A DNA stretch of 64,000 nt from Rhizobium binae (lineage in GTDB: Bacteria > Pseudomonadota > Alphaproteobacteria > Rhizobiales > Rhizobiaceae). Of this stretch, positions 47,651 through 57,871 are shown piece after piece. Made by a program: the position numbers and the translations under genes. The notes below the pieces were generated by a model. It was given only the letters and a program-made list of their open reading frames with translations. It ran no database searches and was not told the origin of the DNA. The DNA lies in NCBI RefSeq assembly GCF_017357225.1, contig NZ_CP071604.1, positions 3,165,001 to 3,229,000 of the forward strand, given 5' to 3'. The stretch's first letter is position 1, and each line of letters opens with the position of its first letter.

Positions 47651-48268
47651 TCATTGATAGACATAGACGATCCGGCGCGTGCCGGGATCGACCAGCACGG
47701 GACGATCATTGATCCTGGTATAGCGGTATTCATAGTCCGGGATGGTCTGGAAGGTGACATCATCCGGCACCTCCGCACCGACGACGACATCGCCCCCGAG
47801 CCGCACCGTCTCGGTTGGATTGGTTTCGATATAGGTGCGCACCGTCTCCGGCGGAGTGATGGTCTCGACAGCCCCGACCGGACCGATCAGTTCGTCGCCC
47901 GGCGCCGGCTGCGGCTCAGCCGGGACGACGCTGGCGGTCGACTCGTAAGTGACGACGGGAACGCCGATTTGGGCGCGATGCTGCTCGACGATCACCTGGT
48001 TGCCGCCGTAATCCATCTGCAGATAATCGGCATAGACCCAGCCGCGCATGCCGTTAACGTCGACGCGGCACCAGCGGCTGCCTTCGATGCAGCCATCGAG
48101 CACCGCGGTCGAGCCGCGGGTGGCAAGGCCGACGGCCGGGTATTGCGGGCCCGGACCTGCGCGGACGTTGAGGTCGTTGACCGTGGTCGCCACCATCTCC
48201 GCCTGAGCCAGACCGCCGCTCGCCAGGAGCACGGCTCCAGCCAGTAGGATGTTTCTCTTCAAGATCAT
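47651..48268 (-). CDS. Secreted SH3 and DUF1236 domain protein
   Basis: A 205-residue exported protein. Signal peptide LKRNILLAGAVLLASGGLAQ with cleavage at AQA-EM. A bacterial SH3 domain follows (VNDLNVRAGPGPQYPAVGLA, CRVDVNGMRGWVYADYL). The C-terminal DUF1236 module has PDDVTFQTIPDYEYRYTRIN and VLVDPGTRRIVYVY. This combination is common in Rhizobiales periplasm; binding to peptidoglycan is possible for SH3 domains but not shown. ATG 48268 follows ggagacgctcac. Confidence 0.88.
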   Translation of the reverse strand: MILKRNILLAGAVLLASGGLAQAEMVATTVNDLNVRAGPGPQYPAVGLATRGSTAVLDGCIEGSRWCRVDVNGMRGWVYADYLQMDYGGNQVIVEQHRAQIGVPVVTYESTASVVPAEPQPAPGDELIGPVGAVETITPPETVRTYIETNPTETVRLGGDVVVGAEVPDDVTFQTIPDYEYRYTRINDRPVLVDPGTRRIVYVYQ

Positions 48269-48555
48269 GTGAGCGTCTCCTTGGTTTTGATGGGCGCACA
48301 ACGCGCGGCGTTCCACGATGTTCCGCCATGTTGCCTCCGACAAAACGGCGGCTCCGGAGGGAGAACGCACAAGCATTTGAAAAATTGAGATAAAGCTTGG
48401 TTCCACCGCTGTATGGGGATGGCGGAAAGCGTCATAAATTTGTGTTTCAGTCGGTCTTTCCGCCGTGAAACAGGTCGTGGCAGCAGCAGATTCCGGCTGT
48501 CCTTGTCACCGTTTCGAACTATACCTGGGTACCCGAGATACCAAGCGAGGCGCTT

Positions 48556-49209
48556 ATGGGCATGCTCCAGGCCGGCATCATTCCGGTGACACCTTTTCAA
48601 CAGAACTGCACGGTCTTCTTCGATCCCGACACCGGGGAAGGCGTCGTCGTCGATCCGGGTGGCGACGTGCCACTCATTCTCCAGGCGGTCGAGAAAAGCG
48701 GGCTCACCATCAAGGAAATCTGGCTGACGCACGGTCATCTCGACCATGCCGGCGGCGCCAAAGAGTTAAAGGAGGCCCTAGGCGTCGACATCATTGGCCC
48801 GCACCAGGACGACCTGCCGCTTTTGCAGCGAATCGAGGCCCAGGCGGCGAATTACGGCATATCAGGATTGCGCAACGTCCTGCCCGACCGCTGGCTGAAG
48901 GATGGCGACAGGGTCTCCTTCGGCGCCCACGAGTTCGAGGTCTATCATACGCCCGGCCATGCCCCCGGCCACGTCATCTATTTCAACCGCGCGCAGAATT
49001 TCGCCCATCTCGGGGACGTGCTCTTCAACGGCTCGATCGGCCGCACCGACCTGCCGGGCGGCAATCATCAGCAACTGTTGGATTCGATCCGCGACAAGGT
49101 CCTGCCACTCGGCGACGAGGTCGGCTTCATCTGCGGCCACGGCCCTGGCAGCCGCATCGGCGACGAACGGCGCAGCAATCCGTTCCTGCAGGAGATCAGA
49201 AACGCGTGA
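48556..49209 (+). CDS. MBL-fold metallohydrolase (glyoxalase II-like)
   Basis: A 217-residue metallo-beta-lactamase fold protein. The metal motif is LTHGHLDHAGG (HxHxDH), with the further ligands His in YHTPGHAPGHVIYF and His in FICGHGPGS; FNGSIGRTDLPGG holds the bridging Asp. The YcbL/GloB-like subgroup hydrolyses thioesters such as S-lactoylglutathione, or persulfides in other members; the substrate is undecided. ATG 48556 or 48562. Single gene on the plus strand. Confidence 0.9.
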   Translation: MGMLQAGIIPVTPFQQNCTVFFDPDTGEGVVVDPGGDVPLILQAVEKSGLTIKEIWLTHGHLDHAGGAKELKEALGVDIIGPHQDDLPLLQRIEAQAANYGISGLRNVLPDRWLKDGDRVSFGAHEFEVYHTPGHAPGHVIYFNRAQNFAHLGDVLFNGSIGRTDLPGGNHQQLLDSIRDKVLPLGDEVGFICGHGPGSRIGDERRSNPFLQEIRNA

Positions 49210-49265
49210 CGGCTCGGGTGTGGGCAAATCAGGCGAAACGTCCGATGATGGATGTGAGCTCAGGC

Positions 49266-49607
49266 TCACATCATCTTCCGGCCGTTCGGAACCGGTTGCT
49301 CGACCGCGGCGAGCACGATCGCGCCGTTCTCATCCTCGAACCCCAGCGTCAGCACGTCCGAGCGGAACGGCCCGATCTGGCGTGGCGGGAAGTTGACAAC
49401 GCCAAGCACCTGCCGGCCGATCAGGCTTTCCGGCGTATAATGCACGGTGATTTGCGCCGAAGATTTTTTCGTGCCGATATCAGGGCCGAAATCGATGACC
49501 AGCTTGAACGCCGGCTTGCGCGCTTCCGGAAAGGGGCTGACCTCGATGATCGTGCCGACGCGGATGTCGACACGATCGAAATCGGCGTAGGTGATCTCCT
49601 CGGCCAT
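49266..49607 (-). CDS. csaA: tRNA-binding domain protein CsaA
   Basis: A 113-residue OB-fold protein. FDRVDIRVGTIIEVSPFPEA is the start of the EMAP/Trbp111 tRNA-binding domain, followed by VLGVVNFPPRQIGPFRSDVL and the C-terminal PNGRKM typical of CsaA. CsaA binds tRNA or acts as an export-related chaperone in Bacillus; the role in rhizobia is not known. It is last in a tight ybjN-proC-csaA set, 11 bases after proC. Confidence 0.9.
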   Translation of the reverse strand: MAEEITYADFDRVDIRVGTIIEVSPFPEARKPAFKLVIDFGPDIGTKKSSAQITVHYTPESLIGRQVLGVVNFPPRQIGPFRSDVLTLGFEDENGAIVLAAVEQPVPNGRKMM

Positions 49608-49618
49608 TGGTTCTCTTT

Positions 49619-50446
49619 TCAGCCGGCCAGTTCCTCGGCCCGCTTGCGCGCTGCCGCGAGTGCCGTGTCGAACAAGGGCTGCATGCCGTTTTCGGCCATC
49701 AGCACCGCGAGTGCGGCGGCCGTCGTGCCACCGGGAGAGGTCACATTCTGCCGCAGCCGCGAGGGATCGTCGGGGGACTGGTGCAAAAGTTCACCAGCCC
49801 CCGCGACAGTTTCCCGCGCAAGACGCATGGCGAGGTCCGCCTGCAGGCCGAGCTTCCGGCCCGCCTCCGCCATACATTCGACGAGATAGAAAACGTAGGC
49901 CGGCCCACTGCCGGAAAGCGCCGTCACGGCATCAATATCGGCTTCCGCAGGCACCCATTCGACCGGACCGGAGACGCGCAAAAGGGAATGGACGCACTCG
50001 CGCTGCTGATCGCTGACCGCTGAATTGGCATAGGCCCCGGTGACGCCGCGGCCGACCATGGCCGGCGTGTTCGGCATGGCCCGTACCATGGCGGCCTGCC
50101 CGAGATGTTTTTCGAGAAAACCGAGCGTCTTTCCGGCGGCGACCGAAACGACGACCGTCTCCGGCCCGACAGTGCTTTTCACCGCCGGCAACACCGCCTC
50201 CATCACCTGCGGCTTCACCGCAAGGAACAATACGCCAGCCTTCAACGCGGCCGGAACCGCCGTAAGATGGGTCGCTCCCGCCTCGCCGATCGTCGCCAGC
50301 ATCGCCGTCGACGGTCCGGGATCGACGACGATGACGGCCGAGCCCGGAACGCCGCTCTTCAGCCAGCCAGAGAGCATCGCGCCGCCCATATTGCCGGCGC
50401 CGATCAAAACGACGGGATGTTTCGAGGAGAAAGCCTTGGCTGGCAT
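49619..50446 (-). CDS. proC: Pyrroline-5-carboxylate reductase
   Basis: ProC reduces 1-pyrroline-5-carboxylate to proline with NAD(P)H, the last step of proline synthesis. The 275-residue protein has the Rossmann motif VVLIGAGNMGGAMLSGWL, LFLAVKPQVME, VRAMPNTPAMVGRG and the signature ALSGSGPAYVFYLVECMAEA...VTSPGGTTAAAL. ATG 50446 starts 1 base after the ybjN stop, so the two are coupled; the frame continuing upstream is antisense-like noise. Confidence 0.96.
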   Translation of the reverse strand: MPAKAFSSKHPVVLIGAGNMGGAMLSGWLKSGVPGSAVIVVDPGPSTAMLATIGEAGATHLTAVPAALKAGVLFLAVKPQVMEAVLPAVKSTVGPETVVVSVAAGKTLGFLEKHLGQAAMVRAMPNTPAMVGRGVTGAYANSAVSDQQRECVHSLLRVSGPVEWVPAEADIDAVTALSGSGPAYVFYLVECMAEAGRKLGLQADLAMRLARETVAGAGELLHQSPDDPSRLRQNVTSPGGTTAAALAVLMAENGMQPLFDTALAAARKRAEELAG

Positions 50447-50447
50447 C

Positions 50448-50948
50448 CTATGCCTCGCCGACCGTTTCGAACAGCACGGCCTCCATTGCCTTGGCCGCAT
50501 CCATGCCGGACCAAACGACGAACTGGAAAGCCTGGAAATAAGCCTCGCAGGTGTCGAGCGCGCTGGAAAGCAGCACTTCCACCTGGCGGTTGGTGGGCTC
50601 GGCGCCGCCGGCAAGCAGCAGCGACTGCCTGAAGATGACGACGTCTTCCTGGCGCCAGAGGTCGAAATGCCCCATCAAGACCTGCCCGTTGATCGCCGAG
50701 AGCAGCTTGACCACCTCGTTGACCCTGATGTCGGGGACCTTGATATCGAATGCGCAACCAAGATGCAGCGCCTCGAATTCCTCCATCCAGGAGAAGGAGA
50801 CATGATAGTCCGCCCAGCGCCCCTCGACCGTCATCGCGATCTCGTCCTCGCCGGACCGTTCGAACGACCAGTCATTGTTGGAGGCCACGTACTCGATCAT
50901 ATCGACCGGGTTCGACTGACGCTCGACTTCCAATTCCATCAGGTTCAT
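50448..50948 (-). CDS. YbjN domain-containing protein
   Basis: A 166-residue soluble protein of the YbjN family (type III secretion chaperone-like fold, function unclear). Recognisable pieces: PVDMIEYVASNNDWSFERSG, the IAMTVEGRWADYHVSFSW core strands, and LLSAINGQVLMGHFDLW, which is the most conserved part. ATG 50948 (MNLMELEVE) follows aaggtgctgc. It is first of ybjN-proC-csaA. YbjN in enterobacteria has been tied to motility and stress; no such inference is made here. Confidence 0.88.
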   Translation of the reverse strand: MNLMELEVERQSNPVDMIEYVASNNDWSFERSGEDEIAMTVEGRWADYHVSFSWMEEFEALHLGCAFDIKVPDIRVNEVVKLLSAINGQVLMGHFDLWRQEDVVIFRQSLLLAGGAEPTNRQVEVLLSSALDTCEAYFQAFQFVVWSGMDAAKAMEAVLFETVGEA

Positions 50949-51122
50949 GCAGCACCTTCTTGACCGGAATGAATGCGACTTAACTTCGTGTACGAACACA
51001 AGAAAGACACACGCAAATACCGGAAACCACCACCGGATGATCGTTGAACCGCTGCCAGACTTAACGCAGATAACCTGCCCGGAGCTTACCAAGTCGCTTC
51101 GAATCATCATTTAAAATCAGTG

Positions 51123-51281
51123 TATAATGACCCTTGCCACCTGCCAGCCCCCTGAGAGGAAAATACGGACGGGCCGTTGTGGAAAGCTCTTCGAAACTCA
51201 ATTCAGAAGGGAGAATAAGCGACTCTGCGAATTGGCTTTTTTGGCAGTGTCCACAGGTGGAAAACTCACCTGGAATTTTTT
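51123..51281 (+). ncRNA. Candidate intergenic small RNA
   Basis: A perfect -10 TATAAT (51123-51128) on the plus strand points into about 150 bases with no protein gene. The stretch ends in CAGGTG-n7-CACCTG followed by GAATTTTTTG, an intrinsic-terminator pattern at 51254-51281. Transcription would start near 51135. The predicted 5' part contains CCACCTG, which could pair with the CAGGTGG of the terminator stem, giving alternative closed structures. The -35 is weak and I recognise no known RNA family, so this is a prediction. Confidence 0.4.
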
Positions 51282-51338
51282 GTGACAGACGCGACGCGTG
51301 GCAAGAAGGCAACGCCGCGTCTGCACCGTACCGGGATA

Positions 51339-51599
51339 TCAGCGATCCTCGCCGGCAAGCTTTGCTTCCAAAGCCGCGATGCGGGCGGCAAGCGCGTCGT
51401 TTTCGTCGCGTGCCTTGATCGCCATCTCGCGCACGGCCTCGAATTCCTCGCGTTTGACGACGTCCATGCTGTTCAGCCAACGCTCGGCCTGAGCGTTGAA
51501 AGCCGTCTCGATCTCCTTGCGGACTCCCTGGGCAGCACCTGCCGCGTCGGTCATCAGCTTGGCGAATTCATCCATGATGCGGTTCGTTCCGGTCGTCAT
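51339..51599 (-). CDS. ubiK: Ubiquinone biosynthesis accessory factor UbiK (BMFP family)
   Basis: An 86-residue coiled-coil protein. RIMDEFAKLMTDAAGAAQGV followed by EIETAFNAQAERWLNSMDVV and REEFEAVREMAIKARDENDA is the BMFP/UbiK layout: an amphipathic membrane-contacting N-terminus and a trimeric C-terminal coiled coil (LAARIAALEAKLA). UbiK assists assembly of the soluble Ubi complex in E. coli. ATG 51599 starts the conserved region. It is divergent from lgt; a UbiK-Lgt neighbourhood is common in Rhizobiales as I recall. Confidence 0.85.
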   Translation of the reverse strand: MTTGTNRIMDEFAKLMTDAAGAAQGVRKEIETAFNAQAERWLNSMDVVKREEFEAVREMAIKARDENDALAARIAALEAKLAGEDR

Positions 51600-51802
51600 G
51601 GCGTTTTTCTCCCTTCGCATGCGGTGAATTCGGCCCTTCAGGGCCTCGAAGATTGAGGTAGGGCTTCGCCATCGGCGATGCAAGCGCTTTGCACGGGTTA
51701 GTCCTCGCCGGGCCGGGTTGCGAAAGCGAGATCACGAACAATGGACTTGACCGTCCGGGATCGCAGCGGCATGTTCCGCCGACTTCAACGGATGGGAAAA
51801 CC

Positions 51803-52651
51803 TTGCCGATAGCCGCCGATCTCCTTGCCATCATGCCTTTCCCGGACATCGATCCGATCGCCTTTTCGATCGGTCCGCTGGCGATTCACTGGTACGGTCT
51901 CGCCTATGTCGCCGGCATTCTGCTCGGCTGGGCCTATGCGCGCCGCATCGCCGCCAATGACAGTCTCTGGCCCGGCAACGCGTCGCCGATATCAAGAGTG
52001 CAGCTCGACGATTTCATCGTCTGGGCAGCCCTCGGCGTCGTCCTCGGCGGTCGCCTTGGCTATATCTTCTTCTACGATCTCTCGGCTGTGCTGGACAATC
52101 CGGTGCGCGCGGTTCAGATCTGGAACGGCGGCATGTCCTTCCACGGCGGCCTGACCGGCACGACGATCGCCATGATCCTCTTTGCCCGACGCCACGCAAT
52201 TCCGATCTGGAGCCTCTTCGACATCGTCGCCACGGTCGTTCCCTGCGGCCTGTTCTTCGGCCGCATCGCCAATTTCATCAATGGCGAGCTCTGGGGCCGG
52301 CTGACCGACGTGCCCTGGGCCGTGGTCTTCCCGACCGGCGGTCCTTTCGCCCGCCACCCGAGCCAGCTCTACGAGGCCGGCCTCGAAGGTATCGTTCTGC
52401 TTCTGGTGCTCGCCGCCTTCGTCTACGGCATGCGTGCGCTGAAATGCCCAGGCTTCATCACCGGCGTCTTTGTCTGCGGCTATGCGCTGTCGCGCATCTT
52501 CGTCGAATTCTTCCGCGAGCCCGACGCCCAGCTCGGCTACCTGCTCGGCACCACCTGGCTGACCATGGGCATGGTTCTCTCCTCGCCGATGATCCTGCTT
52601 GGCCTCTGGGCGATGCTGCGCGCGCGTCGCCAGGCTGCGCTGCAGCTCTGA
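51803..52651 (+). CDS. lgt: Prolipoprotein diacylglyceryl transferase
   Basis: Lgt transfers diacylglycerol from phosphatidylglycerol to the lipobox cysteine of prolipoproteins in the inner membrane. Seven hydrophobic segments; signatures [46 protein letters not shown] and the Lgt motif [14 protein letters not shown] with catalytic Arg/Asn/Glu. I use TTG 51803 (preceded by gatgggaaaacc) because [18 protein letters not shown] looks family-like; ATG 51833 is the alternative. First gene of lgt-midA-pgeF-hydrolase. Confidence 0.95.
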   Translation: MPIAADLLAIMPFPDIDPIAFSIGPLAIHWYGLAYVAGILLGWAYARRIAANDSLWPGNASPISRVQLDDFIVWAALGVVLGGRLGYIFFYDLSAVLDNPVRAVQIWNGGMSFHGGLTGTTIAMILFARRHAIPIWSLFDIVATVVPCGLFFGRIANFINGELWGRLTDVPWAVVFPTGGPFARHPSQLYEAGLEGIVLLLVLAAFVYGMRALKCPGFITGVFVCGYALSRIFVEFFREPDAQLGYLLGTTWLTMGMVLSSPMILLGLWAMLRARRQAALQL

Positions 52652-52668
52652 TACGGCGGATAAACGAT

Positions 52669-53769
52669 ATGACCACCGCCCTCGGCGAAAAGATCAAAGC
52701 GATCATCCAGGCCAACGGCCCGATCAGCGTCACCGATTATTTCTCGCTCTGCCTCGCCGATCCCGAACATGGCTATTACCGCACCCGCGAGCCCTTCGGC
52801 CGTTCCGGCGATTTCGTCACCGCACCGGAGATCAGCCAGATCTTCGGCGAAATGATCGGCGTCTTCATCGTTCATGCGTGGCAGCGCCACGGCACGCCGG
52901 CGGATGTGCGCCTCGTCGAGATCGGGCCTGGCCGCGGCACGATGATATCGGACATGCTGCGCGTCATTTCGCGCATCGCCCCGCCGCTTTTCGACACCAT
53001 GACCGTGCATCTCGTCGAAACCAGCGAGCGCCTGCGCGACGTCCAGAAGCAGACCCTCGAAGACCACGGCGACAGAATCGCCTGGCACGACGACTTCGAC
53101 GAAGTCCCGCCCGGCTTCACCCTGATCGCCGCCAATGAATTGTTCGATGCGATCCCGATCCGCCAGTTTGTCCGCACGCAGACAGGTTTCCGCGAGCGGA
53201 TGGTCGGGCTCGGCGCCGACGGCGAGCTGACTTTTGCTGCCGGTGTCGCCGGTCTCGATCCCGCGCTGCTTCCCGAACCGGTGCAGAACCTGCCGCTCGG
53301 CACGCTTTTCGAGATTTCCCCTGCCCGCCAGGCGGTGATGTTGGCGATCTGCGAGCGGCTGCGCGCCTTCGGCGGTACGGCGCTTGTCATCGACTACGGC
53401 CATCTCGTCACCGGTTTCGGCGATACGCTGCAAGCGGTGCGCATGCATGAGTTCGACCCGCCGCTAGCCCACCCCGGCGAAGCTGATCTGACCAGCCACG
53501 TCGATTTCCAGCAGCTCGCCGAAACGGCGCTGACAGCCGGCCTGCATCTGAACGGCGCCCTGCACCAGGGCGATTTTCTGACAGGCCTCGGCATTCTCGA
53601 GCGCGCTGCCGCTCTCGGGCGTGACCGCGAGCCCCAGACCCAGCAGGTCATCCAGACGGCGGTCGACAGACTTGCCGGCGCTGGTGAAGGCCGGATGGGC
53701 GAACTCTTCAAGGTCATGGCCGTCTCGCATCCGGCTGTCGATCTCATGCCCTTTCGTCCGGTGGATTGA
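52669..53769 (+). CDS. SAM-dependent methyltransferase, MidA/NDUFAF7 family
   Basis: A 366-residue class I methyltransferase of COG1565. N-terminal PISVTDYFSLCLADPEHGYY and GDFVTAPEISQIFGEMIGVF; SAM site VRLVEIGPGRGTMISDMLR; the later VIDYGH and LTSHVDFQQLAETA are diagnostic. The mitochondrial relative NDUFAF7 methylates an arginine of complex I subunit NDUFS2, so a complex I assembly role is possible here. ATG 52669 is 17 bases after the lgt stop; same transcription unit. Confidence 0.92.
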   Translation: MTTALGEKIKAIIQANGPISVTDYFSLCLADPEHGYYRTREPFGRSGDFVTAPEISQIFGEMIGVFIVHAWQRHGTPADVRLVEIGPGRGTMISDMLRVISRIAPPLFDTMTVHLVETSERLRDVQKQTLEDHGDRIAWHDDFDEVPPGFTLIAANELFDAIPIRQFVRTQTGFRERMVGLGADGELTFAAGVAGLDPALLPEPVQNLPLGTLFEISPARQAVMLAICERLRAFGGTALVIDYGHLVTGFGDTLQAVRMHEFDPPLAHPGEADLTSHVDFQQLAETALTAGLHLNGALHQGDFLTGLGILERAAALGRDREPQTQQVIQTAVDRLAGAGEGRMGELFKVMAVSHPAVDLMPFRPVD

Positions 53770-53879
53770 CAGGGCGCACGCGGCTGAGCCAACATCCCCG
53801 CGAACAGCAACTTGAAGCGCGCCGCCGATGCGATGCGCTCGGGACAACAACAAACCTCTCGAAAAGCCCGGAATCACAA

Positions 53880-54674
53880 ATGCAGGACGCGGCCTCTCCC
53901 GCACCGATCGAAAGTGCGCTGCTGAACGAAGCGGCCGGCACCGCCATCCGCCACGGTTATTTCACCCGGGCCGGCGGTGTTTCCGAAGGGATCTATCGCG
54001 GTCTCAATGTCGGCCTCGGCTCCAGCGACGAGCGGGGGAAGGTGATGGAAAACCGCCGCCGCGTCGCGGCCTGGTTCGATCTTCCGATCGAGCGGCTGGC
54101 AACCGTCCATCAGGTCCATTCTCCAGATGTCGTGACGGTCGGCGCCGACTATGACGGCGCCCGTCCCGATGCCGATGCGCTGGTGACGGCGGTCCCCGGC
54201 ATTGCGCTTGGCGTGCTTGCCGCCGATTGCGGCCCCATCCTCTTTGCCGACCCCGAAAATCGTGTCATCGGCGCCGCCCATGCCGGCTGGAAGGGCGCGC
54301 TGACCGGAGTGCTCGAAAACACCGTCGCAGCCATGGAAGCCCTGGGCGCAGACCGCGGCACCATCGTGGCCTGCCTCGGCCCCTCGATCAGCCAGGAGAG
54401 CTACGAAGTCGGACCGGAATTCGTCGATCGCTTCGTCGCCGAAAATCCCGATTACGAGCGCTTCTTCATGCCTTCCGCCACGCCGGGCCACGCCATGTTC
54501 GATCTGCCGGCACTGACCATAGACAGGCTGACCCGGGCCGGCGTGCGGGCCGAAAGCCTCGGTCTCTGCACCTATCCGGACAGTGAGCGCTTCTTTTCCT
54601 ATCGCCGGACGACACATCGCAAGGAGCCGGACTACGGCCGCCAGATTTCAGCGATATCAATCAGGGAGACTTGA
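53880..54674 (+). CDS. pgeF: Peptidoglycan editing factor PgeF / YfiH (LACC1-type) family
   Basis: A 264-residue protein of the YfiH/LACC1 family (formerly polyphenol oxidase). The zinc site is seen as TVHQVHSPDV, VLAADCGPILFAD and GAAHAGWKGALTGVLENTV (His-Cys-His). GPSISQESYEVGPEF and the C-terminal FFSYRRTTHRKEPDYGRQIS, an RxxGxxGR-type ending, complete it. Known activities are removal of misincorporated amino acids from muropeptides in E. coli and purine nucleoside phosphorylation/deamination in human LACC1. ATG 53880 lies 110 bases after midA. Confidence 0.93.
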   Translation: MQDAASPAPIESALLNEAAGTAIRHGYFTRAGGVSEGIYRGLNVGLGSSDERGKVMENRRRVAAWFDLPIERLATVHQVHSPDVVTVGADYDGARPDADALVTAVPGIALGVLAADCGPILFADPENRVIGAAHAGWKGALTGVLENTVAAMEALGADRGTIVACLGPSISQESYEVGPEFVDRFVAENPDYERFFMPSATPGHAMFDLPALTIDRLTRAGVRAESLGLCTYPDSERFFSYRRTTHRKEPDYGRQISAISIRET

Positions 54675-54679
54675 GCAGA

Positions 54680-55831
54680 ATGGCACTGCACTTCGAAAAG
54701 GCCGAGTTCGCAAGCCGACTTGCGCGCCTCACCGAGAAGATGAAGGAAGAAAAGCTCGACGCCCTGCTGCTCTTCGCCCAGGAAAGCATGTACTGGCTGA
54801 CCGGCTACGACACCTTCGGCTATTGCTTCTTTCAGACGCTCATCGTCAAGAACGACGGCGCCATGGCGCTGATCACCCGCTCGGCCGATCTTCGCCAGGC
54901 TAAACACACGTCGATTCTTGAGGATATTCATATCTGGGTCGACAGGGTCAATGCCGATCCGACGCTCGACCTGAAGAACCTGCTGGTCGAGATGGATCTG
55001 CTGGGCGCCCGCATTGGCGTCGAATATGATACGCATGGCATGACCGGCCGCGTCGCCCGCCTGCTCGACGCGCAGTTGACCACTTTCGGCCAGATCGTCG
55101 ACGCCTCCTATCTCGTCAGCCGTCTTCGCCTGGTCAAGAGCCCGACCGAGGTCGCCTACGTCGAACGAGCTGCGGACCTCGCCGACGACGCGCTCGACGC
55201 GGCGATCCGGCTGACGAAACCGGGCGCTGACGAAGCCGACATCCTCGCCGCCATGCAGGGCGCGATATTTTCCGGCGGCGGCGACTATCCCGCCAACGAG
55301 TTCATCATCGGCTCCGCCGCCGACGCGTTGCTCTGCCGCTACAAGGCCGGCCGCCGCAAGCTCGACGCCAATGACCAGCTGACGCTCGAATGGGCCGGCA
55401 CCTACGCGCATTATCATGCCGCCATGATGCGCACGATCGTCATCGGCGAGCCGATGCAACGCCATCGCGAGCTCTACAATGCATGCCGCGAAACCATCGA
55501 AGCGATCGAAACCGTGCTGAAGCCCGGCCACACCTTCGGCGACGTTTTCGATATGCACGCCAGGATCATGGACGAGCGCGGCCTCGCCCGCCACCGGCTG
55601 AATGCCTGCGGTTATTCGCTCGGAGCCCGCTTCTCGCCCTCCTGGATGGAGCATCAGATGTTCCATGTCGGCAATCCGCAGCCGATCGAGCCGAGCATGT
55701 CGCTCTTCGTGCACATGATCATTGCCGATTCCGATACCGGGACCGCGATGACGCTCGGACAGACCTATCTGACGACGGCGGACGCGCCGCGCGCCCTGTC
55801 GCGTCATCCGCTTGATTTTATCGGCCTTTGA
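54680..55831 (+). CDS. M24 (Xaa-Pro peptidase/creatinase-like) family hydrolase lacking metal ligands
   Basis: A 383-residue pita-bread-fold protein: creatinase N-terminal domain (FASRLARLTEKMKEEKLDAL, FAQESMYWLTGY) plus the M24 domain from about residue 165. True aminopeptidases have two Asp in the first metal motif; the segment here reads LTLEWAGTYAHYHAAMMRT, and the usual HGIGL is GYSLGARFSPSWMEHQ. That is the pattern of metal-independent members such as creatinase or ectoine hydrolase. Probably hydrolyses a small amide or cyclic compound. ATG 54680 is 5 bases after the pgeF stop. Confidence 0.82.
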   Translation: MALHFEKAEFASRLARLTEKMKEEKLDALLLFAQESMYWLTGYDTFGYCFFQTLIVKNDGAMALITRSADLRQAKHTSILEDIHIWVDRVNADPTLDLKNLLVEMDLLGARIGVEYDTHGMTGRVARLLDAQLTTFGQIVDASYLVSRLRLVKSPTEVAYVERAADLADDALDAAIRLTKPGADEADILAAMQGAIFSGGGDYPANEFIIGSAADALLCRYKAGRRKLDANDQLTLEWAGTYAHYHAAMMRTIVIGEPMQRHRELYNACRETIEAIETVLKPGHTFGDVFDMHARIMDERGLARHRLNACGYSLGARFSPSWMEHQMFHVGNPQPIEPSMSLFVHMIIADSDTGTAMTLGQTYLTTADAPRALSRHPLDFIGL

Positions 55832-55933
55832 AGCCCGGGATTGACCGGTGAGAATCCGGAATTGACAGACGACCATCCCCGCCCGCATAAATCCGGCCGG
55901 GCTGATGTGATTGTGGGAAGGACGGACCACCGG

Positions 55934-56752
55934 ATGACGCGCGCTGCGACTGTGCCCACGCTCCTGTTCGTCATGGCCCTGCTTGCCGCCTGCAATACCA
56001 CCGACGCGCTGACGCCGCTGGTCGGCATCGGTGAATCCTCCGGAGGTCCGCCGTCAAGTCCGGTGACCCAGCGTGAGGCCGAAGGTTTGGCGGGTACGCG
56101 TCAACCGGTTTTCGCCGCAGGCTCGGAGCCGAATGGCTATCATCCGGCCTTTAATCAATCTCAGGGAGCCTACCGGCCGGGCAGCGGCGCACCGCCGACA
56201 ACGATGCAGGAACAGGCAGACGCCCTGTCGAGGAACAGCACCTCGCCCGCCGCCTCCGCCCCGATCGAGGGACAGACGCTGCCGCCGGCGGTCCCCAATG
56301 CCGCGCCTCAGGCACAGTCCGGCCAGAGGCTCGACGCCCAGCCACAGCAGACCGCCGCCCTCACCCCCGGCGCCTCTTTCGCTCCCGGCAATACCGTGCG
56401 CTTCCTGCCGATCATCGGCGCGCCGGTGCAGGCCGTAACGCCGCTCTCGCGCCAGCTTGGCGCCGAGGCGCGGGCGCACGGCCTTTCCATCAAGAGCTCG
56501 AACGATACGAGCAGTGACTATATCCTTAAAGGCTATCTCTCCGCATTCAGCGACGAGGGCAAGGTCACCGTGGTCTATGTCTGGGACATTCTCGACAGCG
56601 GCGGCGCCCGCCTGCACCGCATTCAAGGGCAGGAAAGCGTGCCGGCGGCCGCGGCCGACCCCTGGGCGGGCGTTCCGGCTTCGGTGATGCAGCAGATCGC
56701 CTCGAAAACCATCGCGGAATTCACTTCCTGGCGGCAGGCACGGGGCGGTTAG
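55934..56752 (+). CDS. Predicted outer-membrane lipoprotein of unknown function
   Basis: A 272-residue protein with a lipobox: hydrophobic signal VPTLLFVMALLAAC, with Cys as the acylation site near residue 19. The mature part begins with a Pro/Ala/Gln/Ser-rich low-complexity linker of about 120 residues. A folded C-terminal part (VRFLPIIGAPVQAVTPLSRQ, SDYILKGYLSAFSDEGKVTV, WDILDSGGARLHRIQGQESV) then resembles lipoproteins of the LptE/DUF-type that modify strand order in the periplasm. No function assigned. ATG 55934. Confidence 0.75.
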   Translation: MTRAATVPTLLFVMALLAACNTTDALTPLVGIGESSGGPPSSPVTQREAEGLAGTRQPVFAAGSEPNGYHPAFNQSQGAYRPGSGAPPTTMQEQADALSRNSTSPAASAPIEGQTLPPAVPNAAPQAQSGQRLDAQPQQTAALTPGASFAPGNTVRFLPIIGAPVQAVTPLSRQLGAEARAHGLSIKSSNDTSSDYILKGYLSAFSDEGKVTVVYVWDILDSGGARLHRIQGQESVPAAAADPWAGVPASVMQQIASKTIAEFTSWRQARGG

Positions 56753-56857
56753 TCACAAACTTTTTGCAAATATGGAAGCCTGTGGCGCCTTTGCCCTTGC
56801 ATTCACGGGGAAGCTGACTAAAAAGCGCGGCTATCAGCGCATAACAGGCGGACCAAC

Positions 56858-57790
<933 letters not shown>

Positions 57791-57871
57791 CAAGGCCTGC
57801 CTGCAGGCAATTTCCAGTGAAGGCCGTCCGCATGATGTGTGGACGGCGATTTCAATTGCGATGTTCTCTGC

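Noticed and set aside
51061..51480. 139-codon minus-strand frame overlapping ubiK
   Set aside because: It overlaps ubiK in another frame, has no domain, and ubiK is the conserved gene.
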